From Burkholderiales bacterium RIFOXYD12_FULL_59_19 (lineage in GTDB: Bacteria; Pseudomonadota; Gammaproteobacteria; Burkholderiales; Burkholderiaceae_C): 64,000 bases of DNA. The stretch is taken from positions 1 to 64,000 of the forward strand of contig MESQ01000001.1 in the NCBI GenBank assembly GCA_001771065.1. The letters are read 5' to 3'. Shown here piece by piece: positions 18,122 through 27,258 of this stretch. The position numbers and the translations under genes were made by a program. Positions within the stretch are counted from its first letter, which is position 1. The number at the start of each line of letters is the position of its first letter. A model generated the notes under the pieces. That model saw nothing but the letters and a program-made list of their open reading frames with translations. It did not search any database and had not been told where the DNA came from.

Positions 18122-19300
18122 ATGGAAGATATCGTCATCGTCGCAGCAGCCCGTACCGCAGTTGGTAAATTTGGTGGTTCGTTGGCCAAAGTTGAGGCCC
18201 CCGACCTGGGCGCCATCGTCATCAAGGCCCTGCTCGAACAAACCGGCGTCAAAGCCGACCAGATTGGTGAAGTCATCATGGGTCAGGTGCTGGCCGCAGG
18301 TGCAGGCCAGAACCCGGCCCGCCAGACCCTGATCAAAGCCGGCATTGCCCAGGAAACCCCGGCCCTCACCATCAACGCCGTCTGCGGCTCCGGCCTCAAG
18401 GCCGTCATGCTGGCCGCCCAATCCATCGCCTTTGGCGACAGCGAGATCGTCATCGCCGGTGGCCAGGAAAACATGAGCGCATCGCCTCACGTCCTCATGG
18501 GCAGCCGTGACGGCCAGCGCATGGGCGACTGGAAAATGGTCGACACCATGATCAACGACGGCCTGTGGGACGTCTACAACAAATACCACATGGGCATCAC
18601 CGCCGAAAACGTCGCCAAAGCGCAAGGCGTCACCCGCGAAATGCAAGACACCCTGGCCCTGGCCAGCCAGGAAAAGGCGGCGGCGGCCCAGGCTGCTGGC
18701 AAATTCAAGGACGAAATCGTCCCCGTCATCATCCCCCAGAAAAAGGGCGACCCGCTGGTGTTTGACGCCGACGAATTCATCAACAAGAAAACCAATGCCG
18801 AAAGCCTGGCGGGTCTGCGCCCGGCCTTCGACAAGGCCGGCACGGTCACCGCTGGCAATGCCTCCGGCATCAACGACGGCGCTGCCGCCGTCATGGTCAT
18901 GAAAGCCAGCAAAGCGGCCGCCCTGGGCCTCAAACCCATGGCCACCATCAAAAGCTTTGGCACCACCGGCCTGGACCCTGCCGTCATGGGCATGGGCCCG
19001 GTCTCGGCCTCGCGCAAGGCGCTGGCCCGTGCCGGCTGGAGCGTGGCCGACGTTGACCTGTTCGAATTAAATGAGGCTTTTGCCGCCCAGGCCTGCGCCG
19101 TCAACCAGGAACTTGCGGTTGACATCAGCAAAGTCAACGTCAACGGCGGCGCCATTGCCCTGGGCCACCCCATTGGCGCGTCCGGTTGCCGTATTCTGGT
19201 CACCTTGTTGCACGAAATGCAGCGCCGCGATGCCAAAAAAGGCATGGCAGCACTGTGTATTGGTGGCGGTATGGGGGTTTCCCTCTGCCTGGAACGCTGA
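18122..19300 (+). CDS. phaA: Acetyl-CoA acetyltransferase (beta-ketothiolase)
   Basis: This 392-residue biosynthetic thiolase condenses two acetyl-CoA to acetoacetyl-CoA. The acylated Cys is in NAVCGSGLKAVMLAAQ (about residue 89). The second-half signature NVNGGAIALGHPIGASGCRI has the active-site His, and ALCIGGGMGVSLCLER carries the second Cys. RBS AGAGGAAAA precedes ATG 18122. It sits between phaC and phaB; a palindromic repeat now separates it from phaB. Confidence 0.96.
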   Translation: MEDIVIVAAARTAVGKFGGSLAKVEAPDLGAIVIKALLEQTGVKADQIGEVIMGQVLAAGAGQNPARQTLIKAGIAQETPALTINAVCGSGLKAVMLAAQSIAFGDSEIVIAGGQENMSASPHVLMGSRDGQRMGDWKMVDTMINDGLWDVYNKYHMGITAENVAKAQGVTREMQDTLALASQEKAAAAQAAGKFKDEIVPVIIPQKKGDPLVFDADEFINKKTNAESLAGLRPAFDKAGTVTAGNASGINDGAAAVMVMKASKAAALGLKPMATIKSFGTTGLDPAVMGMGPVSASRKALARAGWSVADVDLFELNEAFAAQACAVNQELAVDISKVNVNGGAIALGHPIGASGCRILVTLLHEMQRRDAKKGMAALCIGGGMGVSLCLER

Positions 19301-19327
19301 TTATTTGATCTAATTCGACCAGATATT

Positions 19328-19400
19328 TGTAGGGCGAGTTTCGACCTGCCGTGGTTTTTGTAGGGCGGACTTCAGTCCGCCAGGTCGACTGAAGTCGACA
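19328..19400. repeat. Palindromic repeat copy 4, between phaA and phaB
   Basis: A degenerate half unit (TGTAGGGCGAGTTTCGACC) is followed by TGTAGGGCGGACTTCAGTCC and the GGTCGACTGAAGTCGAC core. Confidence 0.88.
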
Positions 19401-19462
19401 AGGGCAAATCAAAGACAATCAACGGCAATTCAGTTTTCAATTTCACCAAGAGGAGTAGTTTC

Positions 19463-20200
19463 ATGAGTCAAAAAGTAGCGTACGTCACCGGTGGTATGGG
19501 TGGCATCGGAACCGCCATCTGCCAGCGCCTGAGCAAAGAAGGCTTCAAGGTCATTGCAGGCTGCGGCCCAACCCGTGATTACGCCAAGTGGCTGGCCGAA
19601 CAAGCCGCGCTGGGTTTCACGTTTTATGCCTCTGCGGGTAATGTGGGTGACTGGAACTCCACCGTAGACGCCTTCACCAAGGCCAAAGCCGAACACGGCA
19701 GCATTGATGTGCTGATCAACAACGCCGGCATCACCCGTGACCGCATGTTCGTCAAAATGACACGCGAAGACTGGGACGCCGTCATTGAGACCAACCTCAA
19801 CTCCATGTTCAACGTGACCAAACAAGTGGTCGGCGACATGGTCGAAAATGGTTGGGGCCGCATCATCAACATCAGCAGTGTCAACGGGGTCAAGGGCCAG
19901 GCGGGTCAAACCAACTACTCGGCAGCCAAAGCCGGCATGCACGGCTTCAGCATGGCGCTGGCACAAGAAATGGCCACCAAAGGCGTGACTGTTAACACCG
20001 TGAGCCCCGGCTACATCGGCACCGACATGGTCAAGGCCATTCGCCAGGAAGTGCTCGACAAGATCATTGCCACCGTGCCGGTCAAACGCCTGGGTGAACC
20101 CTCAGAGATCGCGTCGATCATCGCCTGGCTGGCGTCAGATGAAGGCGGTTACGCCACCGGCGCGGAGTTTTCGGTCAATGGTGGCCTGCATATGGGCTAA
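19463..20200 (+). CDS. phaB: Acetoacetyl-CoA reductase
   Basis: This 245-residue short-chain dehydrogenase reduces acetoacetyl-CoA to (R)-3-hydroxybutyryl-CoA with NADPH, supplying PhaC. The cofactor motif TGGMGGIG is at the N-terminus, NNAG is in VLINNAGITRDRMF, and the catalytic Ser, Tyr and Lys are in NISSVNGVKGQAGQTNYSAA followed by K. AGAGGAG precedes the ATG. The gap of about 160 nt to phaA is largely occupied by the palindromic repeat, which could modulate phaB expression relative to phaCA. Confidence 0.96.
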   Translation: MSQKVAYVTGGMGGIGTAICQRLSKEGFKVIAGCGPTRDYAKWLAEQAALGFTFYASAGNVGDWNSTVDAFTKAKAEHGSIDVLINNAGITRDRMFVKMTREDWDAVIETNLNSMFNVTKQVVGDMVENGWGRIINISSVNGVKGQAGQTNYSAAKAGMHGFSMALAQEMATKGVTVNTVSPGYIGTDMVKAIRQEVLDKIIATVPVKRLGEPSEIASIIAWLASDEGGYATGAEFSVNGGLHMG

Positions 20201-20229
20201 GACGTCGTTCGCTCACGACAAATAAAAGT

Positions 20230-20259
20230 TTGACACAATTAAGAGGCGGCAAGTGTGAT
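20230..20259 (+). promoter_or_regulatory. Putative sigma-70 promoter of the lipoprotein gene
   Basis: A perfect -35 hexamer TTGACA (20230-20235) is followed after 18 nt by TGTGAT (20254-20259). It lies 37 nt before the lipoprotein ATG and just after phaB. Confidence 0.5.
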
Positions 20260-20295
20260 AAATTGCAGCTTCTTTTAATTTATCTAGGGGTGCAC

Positions 20296-22089
20296 ATGTC
20301 TAAACGCATATTTTCTAAAACCGGCTTGGTCGGTTTTTCTTTAACTGCCATCGCCATTGCGCTGTCAGGATGCGGTGATTCCAGTTCGCTGCCCGCTGGT
20401 ACCAGTGGCAAAGTGGTTGACGGTTACGTCAGCGGTGCCACCGTGATTCTGGACAGCAATGACGACCTGGTTTGTAATGCAACTGACACCACCAGGACCA
20501 CCACCGATGCGCAGGGTAATTTTTCTTTCCCTGCCGGCTCGGGTAGCCACATGACATGTGCCCTCGGCGGTACTGACATTACCACCGGTGCTGCGTTTGT
20601 CGGCGAGCTGAAAGCCCCACCGGGTGCCACCCAAATTACGCCACTGACCACGTTGGTGCAGGCTACCATTGACGCAGCCCCCGCTGGTGGCAAGCCCACA
20701 CCTGCTGAGGCGTCCGCCAACATTGCCACCAAACTCAATCTGGGCACCACCAACCTGCTCACCACTGACCCGGTCGCTGTTGCAGCGACCAACCCGGCCC
20801 TGACCCAAACCACCACCGCTGTGCAAACGCTGCTGGTTCAAGCAGCCAATAACGTGGCTGCAGCAGCCACCGGCTTGCCAGTATCAGCCGCTCAAACGGC
20901 CGCCTTGTTCAGCTCGGCAGTGTCTGGGGTAGCCTCAGCAGTCGCCAGCTCGTCGGTCAATGTTGATTTGACCAACACCACCACGGCGGGTGCGACTTCT
21001 GTTACGACGCTGGTGACGGATGCCATCAGCAAGACCGTGACGGCTGTACAAACCAATACAACGGCGGCTGCCACTGTGGTGGGTGTTGCCTCCCTTGCAC
21101 CGGCCAGTGTGGCCGCCGCCGCAGCCACTAACGTTGCCACCGTCACCCAAGTGGTGGCGTCAACGTCGGCAGTCACCTTGGTCGCGGCCCCGGTGGCTGG
21201 TGTGGTTCCTGTGTCGCTTAGCGCACAAACGGACACCACGGCCTCCAGCACCACGGCGCTGGTCAGTGGTTTGCTGACGACCAATGCTGCAGAAGCCACC
21301 ACAAGCAATTCGGTAGCCGATATCGTGGCGTTGGCATCCACCGTCACCAACGCCTTGGAAAGTGGTGACGCCACTTCGGCCTCCACGCTCGTCAATACCC
21401 AGATCACTGCTGTTATTGTTGAAGTTCCAACAGTGGTGATTGAGCCAGTGACAGCGCCCGTCTTGCCACCCGTGCCTAACGTTATTGTGCTGACGGCACC
21501 TCAATTGAATGGCGTGTTGGTGGGGACGACCTCCGTAGACGGATTCTTCCCTGTAACCGTCTCAGGTCCGCTGACCAGCGCAGCCATGACTCTGGCTGTA
21601 TCAGGTACACCAGCCTTGTCGGCTGCTGCAGTCGGTTTTGACATCACGGAGGAAGCACCTGGAACCCGTCAACTAAAACTGGTGATCGACAGCGCCACCT
21701 TGACCAATAACGGTGGTGTGATCTCTGTCACAGTGCCGTCAACTGCCAAGTTGTATGTGTGGGGCATGAATACGGCCGGTGTGGTGTCTCAGGCAACACT
21801 GCTCAACGCTGCAAGCAATGTCTTGACCAGCACGGGTGGTGTCATGAGCGTGAACTGGACAAGTGCCCTGAGCTCTCTGTCAAGCCAACCCGGTTTTGGA
21901 AATCTGAGCCTGTTGACAGGTACATTCAACGTGGTCGCGGCCTTGAGCGGCGCACCCTTGGCCATTCAAACGACTGCTCAAAATGCGGTTGTTGAGGCTG
22001 GCTTGCGCTCTGTGTCAATTCCTGATGTGGCTTCGGTGTCAGGTCAAGGGGCCAGCTTCCGGGTGACTGTGACTGGGTCGGCGCTGTAA
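20296..22089 (+). CDS. Large Thr/Ala/Val-rich lipoprotein, function unknown
   Basis: The 597-residue product starts with a lipoprotein signal, AIAIALSGCGDSS, with the lipid-anchored Cys at about 20. The next 60 residues resemble a carboxypeptidase-regulatory or transthyretin-like domain (GKVVDGYVSGATVILDSNDD, then DAQGNFSFPAGSG). Residues about 100-400 are low complexity, dominated by Ala, Thr and Val, with few charges. The C-terminal part (after about 400) is more regular and probably beta-rich. ATG 20296 has a strong AGGGG site; an upstream GTG/ATG frame would lose the signal peptide. It is followed by a terminator and an outer-membrane barrel gene. I infer a surface protein; no specific function is supported. 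Confidence 0.75.
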   Translation: MSKRIFSKTGLVGFSLTAIAIALSGCGDSSSLPAGTSGKVVDGYVSGATVILDSNDDLVCNATDTTRTTTDAQGNFSFPAGSGSHMTCALGGTDITTGAAFVGELKAPPGATQITPLTTLVQATIDAAPAGGKPTPAEASANIATKLNLGTTNLLTTDPVAVAATNPALTQTTTAVQTLLVQAANNVAAAATGLPVSAAQTAALFSSAVSGVASAVASSSVNVDLTNTTTAGATSVTTLVTDAISKTVTAVQTNTTAAATVVGVASLAPASVAAAAATNVATVTQVVASTSAVTLVAAPVAGVVPVSLSAQTDTTASSTTALVSGLLTTNAAEATTSNSVADIVALASTVTNALESGDATSASTLVNTQITAVIVEVPTVVIEPVTAPVLPPVPNVIVLTAPQLNGVLVGTTSVDGFFPVTVSGPLTSAAMTLAVSGTPALSAAAVGFDITEEAPGTRQLKLVIDSATLTNNGGVISVTVPSTAKLYVWGMNTAGVVSQATLLNAASNVLTSTGGVMSVNWTSALSSLSSQPGFGNLSLLTGTFNVVAALSGAPLAIQTTAQNAVVEAGLRSVSIPDVASVSGQGASFRVTVTGSAL

Positions 22090-22117
22090 CGCTGGACAAA
22101 CCAAACGTCTCCGAAAA

Positions 22118-22148
22118 GGGAACACGCTTGCGTGTTTCCTTTTTTTTT
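22118..22148 (+). terminator. Rho-independent terminator after the lipoprotein gene
   Basis: A 10-bp stem (GGGAACACGC / GCGTGTTTCC, one G-T pair) with a TT loop is followed by a run of nine T. It ends transcription between the lipoprotein and barrel genes. Confidence 0.85.
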
Positions 22149-22178
22149 ATGAAAAACAAATTGATTAGGGGTTATCCA

Positions 22179-23276
22179 ATGAGGATTGAACGGCTGAAGT
22201 GGCCATCCTTCAAATGTATCGGTGGTCTGCTGTTTCTGCTGCCGTTGAGTGTCTGGTCTGCACCGCTGGATGCCCTGCTGTCAGCCGATCAGTTGCACTT
22301 TGCCGGTGAATTTAGAGCCGAGCTCAGTGTGGATGCCGTGAACGATACGCTTGATGTTCTGAAAATCCGTGGCGATGATCCTCTTTTTGCTGGAACCAAT
22401 GTCGGCGATTACCTGGGGCAACATGTACGCTTGAGCTATGCCTTGAATCCCAAACTTTTTGTGGAGGGCGGTTTTTGGCGGCGCAAGATCACCTACCGTA
22501 CCGACGAAGAGTCGCTGGACAGTTGGCAGCTTGCGGGCCAATACCGCGTGTTTGGCGACCAGTCAAGTCGCTTGCACGGTGCACTGCGCCTGTCCGCTTG
22601 GGGTAATCGGTCGCCTTCCCTGAAAAAAAACACCCCAACCCAAGTGGGTGGTCGCACCGTCAATACCATCAGCATTGACGAAGTCGAAGACACGCAAACC
22701 CAACTGGATGCCATTGCCAGCTGGCGCTTCAATAGAAAAAACACGGTATCCGGTTTTGTTGGCGTGGGCCGAGGGTCGGTCTCCACGGGAAATTTGTCGG
22801 CTACTTACACCTCATCCAACGGTTGCAACTACATCCTGACGTTTACCCAGACAGAGACCGTGGGGCAGCTTGCAGCCCCATGCAGTGCCACGGGCACCGT
22901 CATTGGTGAATTTAAAACCAGCCAAAGTGTGTTGCCAGAATTCAGTTACGACACCAGTTACCTGCAACTGGGCGGTAGTTGGCTCTGGCAAAGCGGCGAC
23001 TGGGCCATGCGGGCTGGTTACCAGTTCCAGCACCTGAACCGTGGCAATGTGGATAACCTGATCACCAGCCGGGGCGGTACCTCGTACCAAAACAACCATA
23101 TCGTGGTGGCAGACCTGTTTCGCCGTATCACCCCCCATGTGGCGCTGTTTGTGCGCGGACAGGCCATGAGCAACCAGTTTGTCGGTGAAATTCCCTTTAT
23201 TTACAACTCGGTCACGGCGTCCAAATTCAATCGTAAATATGGACTGGTCAGTTTTGGTGTGAATATGGCGTTTTGA
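22179..23276 (+). CDS. Predicted outer-membrane beta-barrel protein
   Basis: The 365-residue product has a signal peptide (GGLLFLLPLSVWSA, cleavage near residue 28). It then shows many short amphipathic strands rich in aromatic residues (LGQHVRLSYALNPKLFVEGG, WAMRAGYQFQHLN). It ends in VSFGVNMAF, with the C-terminal Phe expected for BAM-inserted barrels. I chose ATG 22179 for its AGGGG ribosome site; 22149 is an alternative. The family is not one I can name. Although a terminator separates it from the lipoprotein gene, the close same-strand placement suggests an envelope pair. Confidence 0.7.
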   Translation: MRIERLKWPSFKCIGGLLFLLPLSVWSAPLDALLSADQLHFAGEFRAELSVDAVNDTLDVLKIRGDDPLFAGTNVGDYLGQHVRLSYALNPKLFVEGGFWRRKITYRTDEESLDSWQLAGQYRVFGDQSSRLHGALRLSAWGNRSPSLKKNTPTQVGGRTVNTISIDEVEDTQTQLDAIASWRFNRKNTVSGFVGVGRGSVSTGNLSATYTSSNGCNYILTFTQTETVGQLAAPCSATGTVIGEFKTSQSVLPEFSYDTSYLQLGGSWLWQSGDWAMRAGYQFQHLNRGNVDNLITSRGGTSYQNNHIVVADLFRRITPHVALFVRGQAMSNQFVGEIPFIYNSVTASKFNRKYGLVSFGVNMAF

Positions 23277-23315
23277 AGCTTGCTAGGGCCAAATATTGTC
23301 TCGTACACTTGACCC

Positions 23316-23951
23316 ATGAGCCGCTACAACACACCCTTTGAAATCCACGTGCATGGCCAGGTAAGCCTGCGTGGTGATGTGACGTTTGAACATGTGCAAG
23401 ATGCCCTCAAACCCATCTGGAAATATGCTGGTGCCCGTTCCTTGACCGACGCCGCTGGCAGTTTTTATGAAGACGAGCCGGGCATCAGGTTTGATGCCCA
23501 GGACCATGTGCTGCAAATGTGCTGGACCATTGAAGGTGACGACGACTTTCGCCAGGTCCTGGACGAAATGTGCATGAACCTCAATGACGTCGCCATCACC
23601 GGCGCCGCCATTGAGGTCACCTTTTACGACACCGAGTTTGAAGACGAGGACGAAGACGAAGTGTCAGACGCCGAGTCGCGTGATGACTTTATCATGCTGT
23701 TCGTCGGGCCAGACCCCGCGGCCATCATGCAGGTACAGCGCGACCTGCTGGTACAAGACGTCATCAGCCTGATGGAGCGCCATTTTGATGGCGCCGAACT
23801 GGGCGGCGTGGTGGCGGCGGTGGACCAGCTGTTTAGTCAGCGTTTTAACGACCTGGTCAATTCACTGCAACTGGGCAAACCCCCGCGCGGCACGGGGGGG
23901 GGCAACAGCAGCATGGGCCACGGCGGGCGCAAACCACGGCATTTGCATTAA
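23316..23951 (+). CDS. Conserved Burkholderiales protein of unknown function
   Basis: The 211-residue acidic protein has an acidic stretch at about 108-125 (FEDEDEDEVSDAESRDD). It lacks a signal peptide or membrane segment, so it is probably cytoplasmic. The N-terminus (RYNTPFEIHVHGQVSLRGDV) and the region FIMLFVGPDPAAIMQVQRDL look conserved among Comamonadaceae proteins of a DUF type, possibly DUF6806. The C-terminal tail is Gly/His/Arg-rich. It is convergent with the acyl-CoA dehydrogenase gene, 15 nt away. Confidence 0.7.
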   Translation: MSRYNTPFEIHVHGQVSLRGDVTFEHVQDALKPIWKYAGARSLTDAAGSFYEDEPGIRFDAQDHVLQMCWTIEGDDDFRQVLDEMCMNLNDVAITGAAIEVTFYDTEFEDEDEDEVSDAESRDDFIMLFVGPDPAAIMQVQRDLLVQDVISLMERHFDGAELGGVVAAVDQLFSQRFNDLVNSLQLGKPPRGTGGGNSSMGHGGRKPRHLH

Positions 23952-23966
23952 AGGCAAAGAACCAAA

Positions 23967-25202
23967 TTACGCGGCGTATTTGCGCAGCTCGTGTTTGGCA
24001 ATGGCGTTGCGGTGCACTTCATCCGGGCCGTCGGCAAAACGCAGGGTACGGGCACAGGTATAGGCGTAGGCCAGCGGAAAGTCGTCGCACATGCCCGCGC
24101 CGCCAAACGCCTGCATGGCCCAGTCAATCACCTCACAGGCCATGTTGGGCGCCACCACCTTGATCATGGCAATCTCGTTTTTGGCCAATTTATTGCCGCC
24201 CACGTCCATCATCCAGGCGGCTTTGAGCGTGAGCAGGCGCGCCATGTCGATCTTGCAGCGGGCCTCGGCAATACGTTCCTGCGTGACCGTTTGGGTCGCC
24301 ACTGTTTTGCCAAAGGCGATCCGGCTGGCGCTGCGCTGGCACATCAGTTCCAGGGCCCGTTCTGCCAGGCCGATCAGTCGCATGCAGTGGTGAATGCGCC
24401 CCGGCCCAAGGCGGCCCTGGGCAATCTCAAAACCACGGCCTTCACCCAACAAGATGTTGGCCACCGGCACCCGCACATTGGTAAACGCTATCTCCATGTG
24501 ACCGTGCGGTGCATCGTCGTAACCCATGACGTCGAGCGGGCGCAGCACCTGCACACCGGGCGTGTCGGCCGGCACCAGGATCATGCTTTGCTGGGCGTGG
24601 CGGGCGGCCAACGGGTCGGTCTTGCCCATCACGATGTAGATGGTGCAACGCGGGTCCCCGGCGCCGCTGATCCACCACTTGCGGCCATTGACCAGGTAAT
24701 GGTCACCGTCGCGCGTCATGCTGGTTTCGATGTTGGTGGCATCGCTGGAGGCCACGGCAGGCTCGGTCATGGCAAAGGCCGAACGGATATTACCCGCCAG
24801 CAGCGGTTTGAGCCACTGGGTTTTGTGCTCAGCAGAACCATACCGCGCAATGGTTTCCATGTTGCCAGTGTCAGGCGCCGAGCAATTGAAGACTTCGCTG
24901 GCCCATGGCACGCGGCCCATGATTTCTGCCAGCGGCGCGTATTCCTGATTGGTCAGACCGGCACCGTCAAAGCCGGCCGCTTGAGCGCTGTCTACCGGTA
25001 AAAACAGATTCCACAAACCCTGTGCCTGAGCCTTGAGCTTGAGCTGTTCGATGGTCTGTAAAGGTGTCCAGCGCTTGCCCAGGGCCGTGTTGGCATCCAC
25101 CTCGGCGTGGTGCGCGCCTTCGGCGGGGTAAATGTGGTCGGCCATGAACTGCAGCAGCCTGGCTTGCAGCGCTTTGGTTTTAGGCGAATAGTCAAAGTCC
25201 AT
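23967..25202 (-). CDS. ACAD11-type acyl-CoA dehydrogenase
   Basis: This is a 411-residue flavoprotein of the acyl-CoA dehydrogenase superfamily. Segments include [20 protein letters not shown] (FAD/substrate loop), [14 protein letters not shown] and the subfamily hallmark [20 protein letters not shown], which is characteristic of the ACAD10/ACAD11 group. In mammals and some bacteria this group works with a kinase domain on 4-hydroxyacyl-CoA, via a 4-phosphoacyl-CoA intermediate. The neighbouring upstream gene encodes exactly that kinase-type partner. A general short-chain or branched-chain acyl-CoA role remains possible. Confidence 0.88.
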   Translation of the reverse strand: MDFDYSPKTKALQARLLQFMADHIYPAEGAHHAEVDANTALGKRWTPLQTIEQLKLKAQAQGLWNLFLPVDSAQAAGFDGAGLTNQEYAPLAEIMGRVPWASEVFNCSAPDTGNMETIARYGSAEHKTQWLKPLLAGNIRSAFAMTEPAVASSDATNIETSMTRDGDHYLVNGRKWWISGAGDPRCTIYIVMGKTDPLAARHAQQSMILVPADTPGVQVLRPLDVMGYDDAPHGHMEIAFTNVRVPVANILLGEGRGFEIAQGRLGPGRIHHCMRLIGLAERALELMCQRSASRIAFGKTVATQTVTQERIAEARCKIDMARLLTLKAAWMMDVGGNKLAKNEIAMIKVVAPNMACEVIDWAMQAFGGAGMCDDFPLAYAYTCARTLRFADGPDEVHRNAIAKHELRKYAA

Positions 25203-25264
25203 GGAACGCTTTCAAAAAAGGGCTAATGGTTCTTACAAAACAAACATGGCGGGAGATTTTGATT

Positions 25265-25318
25265 TGTAGGGTCGACTTCAGTCGACCAGGCGGACTGAAG
25301 TCTGCCTTACAGGGGGTG
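25265..25318. repeat. Palindromic repeat copy 5
   Basis: TGTAGGGTCGACTTCAGTCG leads into GGCGGACTGAAGTCTGCC and TTACAGGGGG. It lies between the kinase and dehydrogenase genes. Confidence 0.9.
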
Positions 25319-25328
25319 CCATTCATTC

Positions 25329-26390
25329 TCATGTCATGGTGCGCTGGGCAAATTGCCAGGCCAGTTCTGCCAGTGGGCGGGCACCGGCAGCGGTGCTGAC
25401 GGCCAGGGCGCTGGCAGCGGTGCCGTCCTCTACCCGCTTGCCGATGCCCTGCAAAATGGCCGCCATACGAAACAGGTTGTAGGCCAGGTAAAAGTTCCAG
25501 TCCTGCGCCAGCCGCTCAGGGCTGGTCAGTTGCGTTTGCTCGCAATAACGGCGAATGTAGTCAAGCTCGGACGGAATGCCCAGGCTGGGCAGATCCAGCC
25601 CGCCAATGCCACGGAACGCGCCGGGGGGAATGTGCCAGGCCATGCAGTGGTAGCTGAAATCGGCCAGCGGATGGCCCAGCGTGGACAGCTCCCAGTCGAG
25701 CACCGCAATGATGCGCGGCTCGGTGGGGTGAAACATCAGGTTGTCGAGCCGGTAGTCGCCATGCACGACACTGACCATGGAGGCATCAAGCGCCATGGCC
25801 GGAATGTTTTTGGGCAGCCAGTCCATGAGCAGGTCCATCTGCGCAATGGGTTGGGTGATGGAGGCCAGGTACTGCCGGCTCCAGCGACCGATCTGGCGCT
25901 CAAAATAATTACCGGGTTTGCCGTAATGGGCCAAACCACATTGCGCGTAATCCACCGTGTGCAGTGCCGCCAGCACCCGGTTCATCTCAAGGTAGATCGC
26001 GGTGCGCTCGGCAGGGGTCATGCCGGGCAGCGACTGGTCCCAAAAAATGCGCCCGTCCATGAATGCCATGATGTAAAACGCCCGACCAATGACCGACTCG
26101 TCTTCACACAGGCACAACATGCGCGGCACCGGTACCTTTGATCCCGCCAGACCCGACATGACGGCAAATTCGCGTTCGATGGCATGGGCCGAGGGCAACA
26201 ATTTGGCAGCCGGGCCGGGCTTGCTGCGCATCACATAAATTTGTGACGGCGTGATGAGCTTGAACGTGGGGTTGGACTGCCCGCCCTGAAAGGTTTCCAA
26301 CGTCAGCGGGCCGGCAAAGCCAGGCAGATGGGCTTGCAGCCACAGCGCCAATGCATCCGTATCAAAAGGCGTGGGGGTAAGCTGGGACAT
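25329..26390 (-). CDS. Phosphotransferase-family kinase (ACAD10/11 kinase-domain homologue)
   Basis: The 353-residue protein has an aminoglycoside-phosphotransferase/choline-kinase fold. Brenner-type catalytic motif VVHGDYRLDNLMF and metal-binding VLDWELSTLGHPLADF are clear, and the N-terminal QGGQSNPTFKL is the nucleotide loop. In eukaryotic ACAD10 and ACAD11 this domain is fused to the dehydrogenase encoded here by the next gene, and phosphorylates 4-hydroxyacyl-CoA. Start ATG 26390 (MSQLTPTPFD) is chosen because the longer frame reads a palindromic repeat. Antibiotic resistance is unlikely. Confidence 0.88.
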   Translation of the reverse strand: MSQLTPTPFDTDALALWLQAHLPGFAGPLTLETFQGGQSNPTFKLITPSQIYVMRSKPGPAAKLLPSAHAIEREFAVMSGLAGSKVPVPRMLCLCEDESVIGRAFYIMAFMDGRIFWDQSLPGMTPAERTAIYLEMNRVLAALHTVDYAQCGLAHYGKPGNYFERQIGRWSRQYLASITQPIAQMDLLMDWLPKNIPAMALDASMVSVVHGDYRLDNLMFHPTEPRIIAVLDWELSTLGHPLADFSYHCMAWHIPPGAFRGIGGLDLPSLGIPSELDYIRRYCEQTQLTSPERLAQDWNFYLAYNLFRMAAILQGIGKRVEDGTAASALAVSTAAGARPLAELAWQFAQRTMT

Positions 26391-26414
26391 GGTTATGGGC
26401 GTAGTTTGTTGTGT

Positions 26415-26494
26415 TGTAGGGTCGACTTCAGTCGACCATGGCGGACTGAAGTCGACCCTACAAAGACATGGCGGGTGCAAGTCCGCTCTACAAA
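26415..26494. repeat. Palindromic repeat copy 6
   Basis: TGTAGGGTCGACTTCAGTCG continues to a hybrid GGCGGACTGAAGTCGACC with CCTACA, then GGCGGGTGCAAGTCCGC. It lies between the Crp/Fnr gene and the kinase gene. Confidence 0.9.
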
Positions 26495-26505
26495 CGCCAA
26501 CGTGC

Positions 26506-27225
26506 TTAGGGGTTTGACGCCGCGATGCGCATCAGGGCTTCGCGGTCGCGCACCACCAGACCGGCGGGTTCGATACGAATGGCTTCTTCGCGCTCCATGG
26601 TTTTCAGTTCCTGGTTGACACGCTGCCGTGACGCGCCCAGCAACTGAGCCAGTTCTTCCTGCGCCAATTGCAAGCCAATCCGCATTTCTGCGCCATTGCT
26701 CAGCGACGGCACGCCATAACTGCGCACCAGGTGCAATATCTGCTTGGCCAGCCGGGCGCGTAGGGGCAGCGTGTTGAGGTCTTCCACCAGCCCGTACAGT
26801 TGCCGGATACGCCGGGCATGCAGGCGCAACAAGGCTTCGTACAGCTCTGCGTGTTCGGCCAGAATTTTCTTGAAATCGGCGCGCGCCACACACAAAAAAG
26901 TACTGTTGCCATGGGCATAAACGTCGTGGGTACGGCGGTCGCCGTCGAACATGGCCACATCGCCAAACCAGACACCGGGCTCCACATAGGTCAGCGTGAT
27001 CTGTTTGCCAGAAATCGAGGTTGAGCTGACCCGGGCCGCCCCATGGGCGCAGGCGATCCACTCCTGGGCCAGGTCGCCACGGGCGGCAATCAAGTCGCCA
27101 TCCTGATAACGTCGGACGTAGGCACATCGCAAAATATCGTGTCGAAGGGAAGGGGAAAGGCCTGAAAACCAGCGCCCGGCATTGATGGCAGAGCGCTCCT
27201 CAATGGTAAGCATGGGTTCGTTCAT
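26506..27225 (-). CDS. Crp/Fnr-family transcriptional regulator
   Basis: This is a 239-residue cyclic-nucleotide-binding-fold regulator. The N-terminal domain (about 20-140) shows RYQDGDLIAARGDLAQEWI and PGVWFGDVAMFDGDRRTHDV. A C-terminal winged helix contains LAQEELAQLLGASRQRVNQE (about 185-205). No four-Cys cluster is visible, so it is not an Fnr-type oxygen sensor. ATG 27225 has an AGGA site. It lies just upstream of the kinase and dehydrogenase genes and 33 nt after the D-2-hydroxyacid dehydrogenase gene, all on the same strand, so it may regulate this catabolic set. Confidence 0.9.
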   Translation of the reverse strand: MNEPMLTIEERSAINAGRWFSGLSPSLRHDILRCAYVRRYQDGDLIAARGDLAQEWIACAHGAARVSSTSISGKQITLTYVEPGVWFGDVAMFDGDRRTHDVYAHGNSTFLCVARADFKKILAEHAELYEALLRLHARRIRQLYGLVEDLNTLPLRARLAKQILHLVRSYGVPSLSNGAEMRIGLQLAQEELAQLLGASRQRVNQELKTMEREEAIRIEPAGLVVRDREALMRIAASNP

Positions 27226-27258
27226 GGGTTGTCCTTTAAGTGACTCAGCAAGCACTCC

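Noticed and set aside
25329-26390. Phosphotransferase as an aminoglycoside resistance gene
   Set aside because: Its pairing with an ACAD11-type dehydrogenase and its sequence pattern point to acyl-CoA metabolism.
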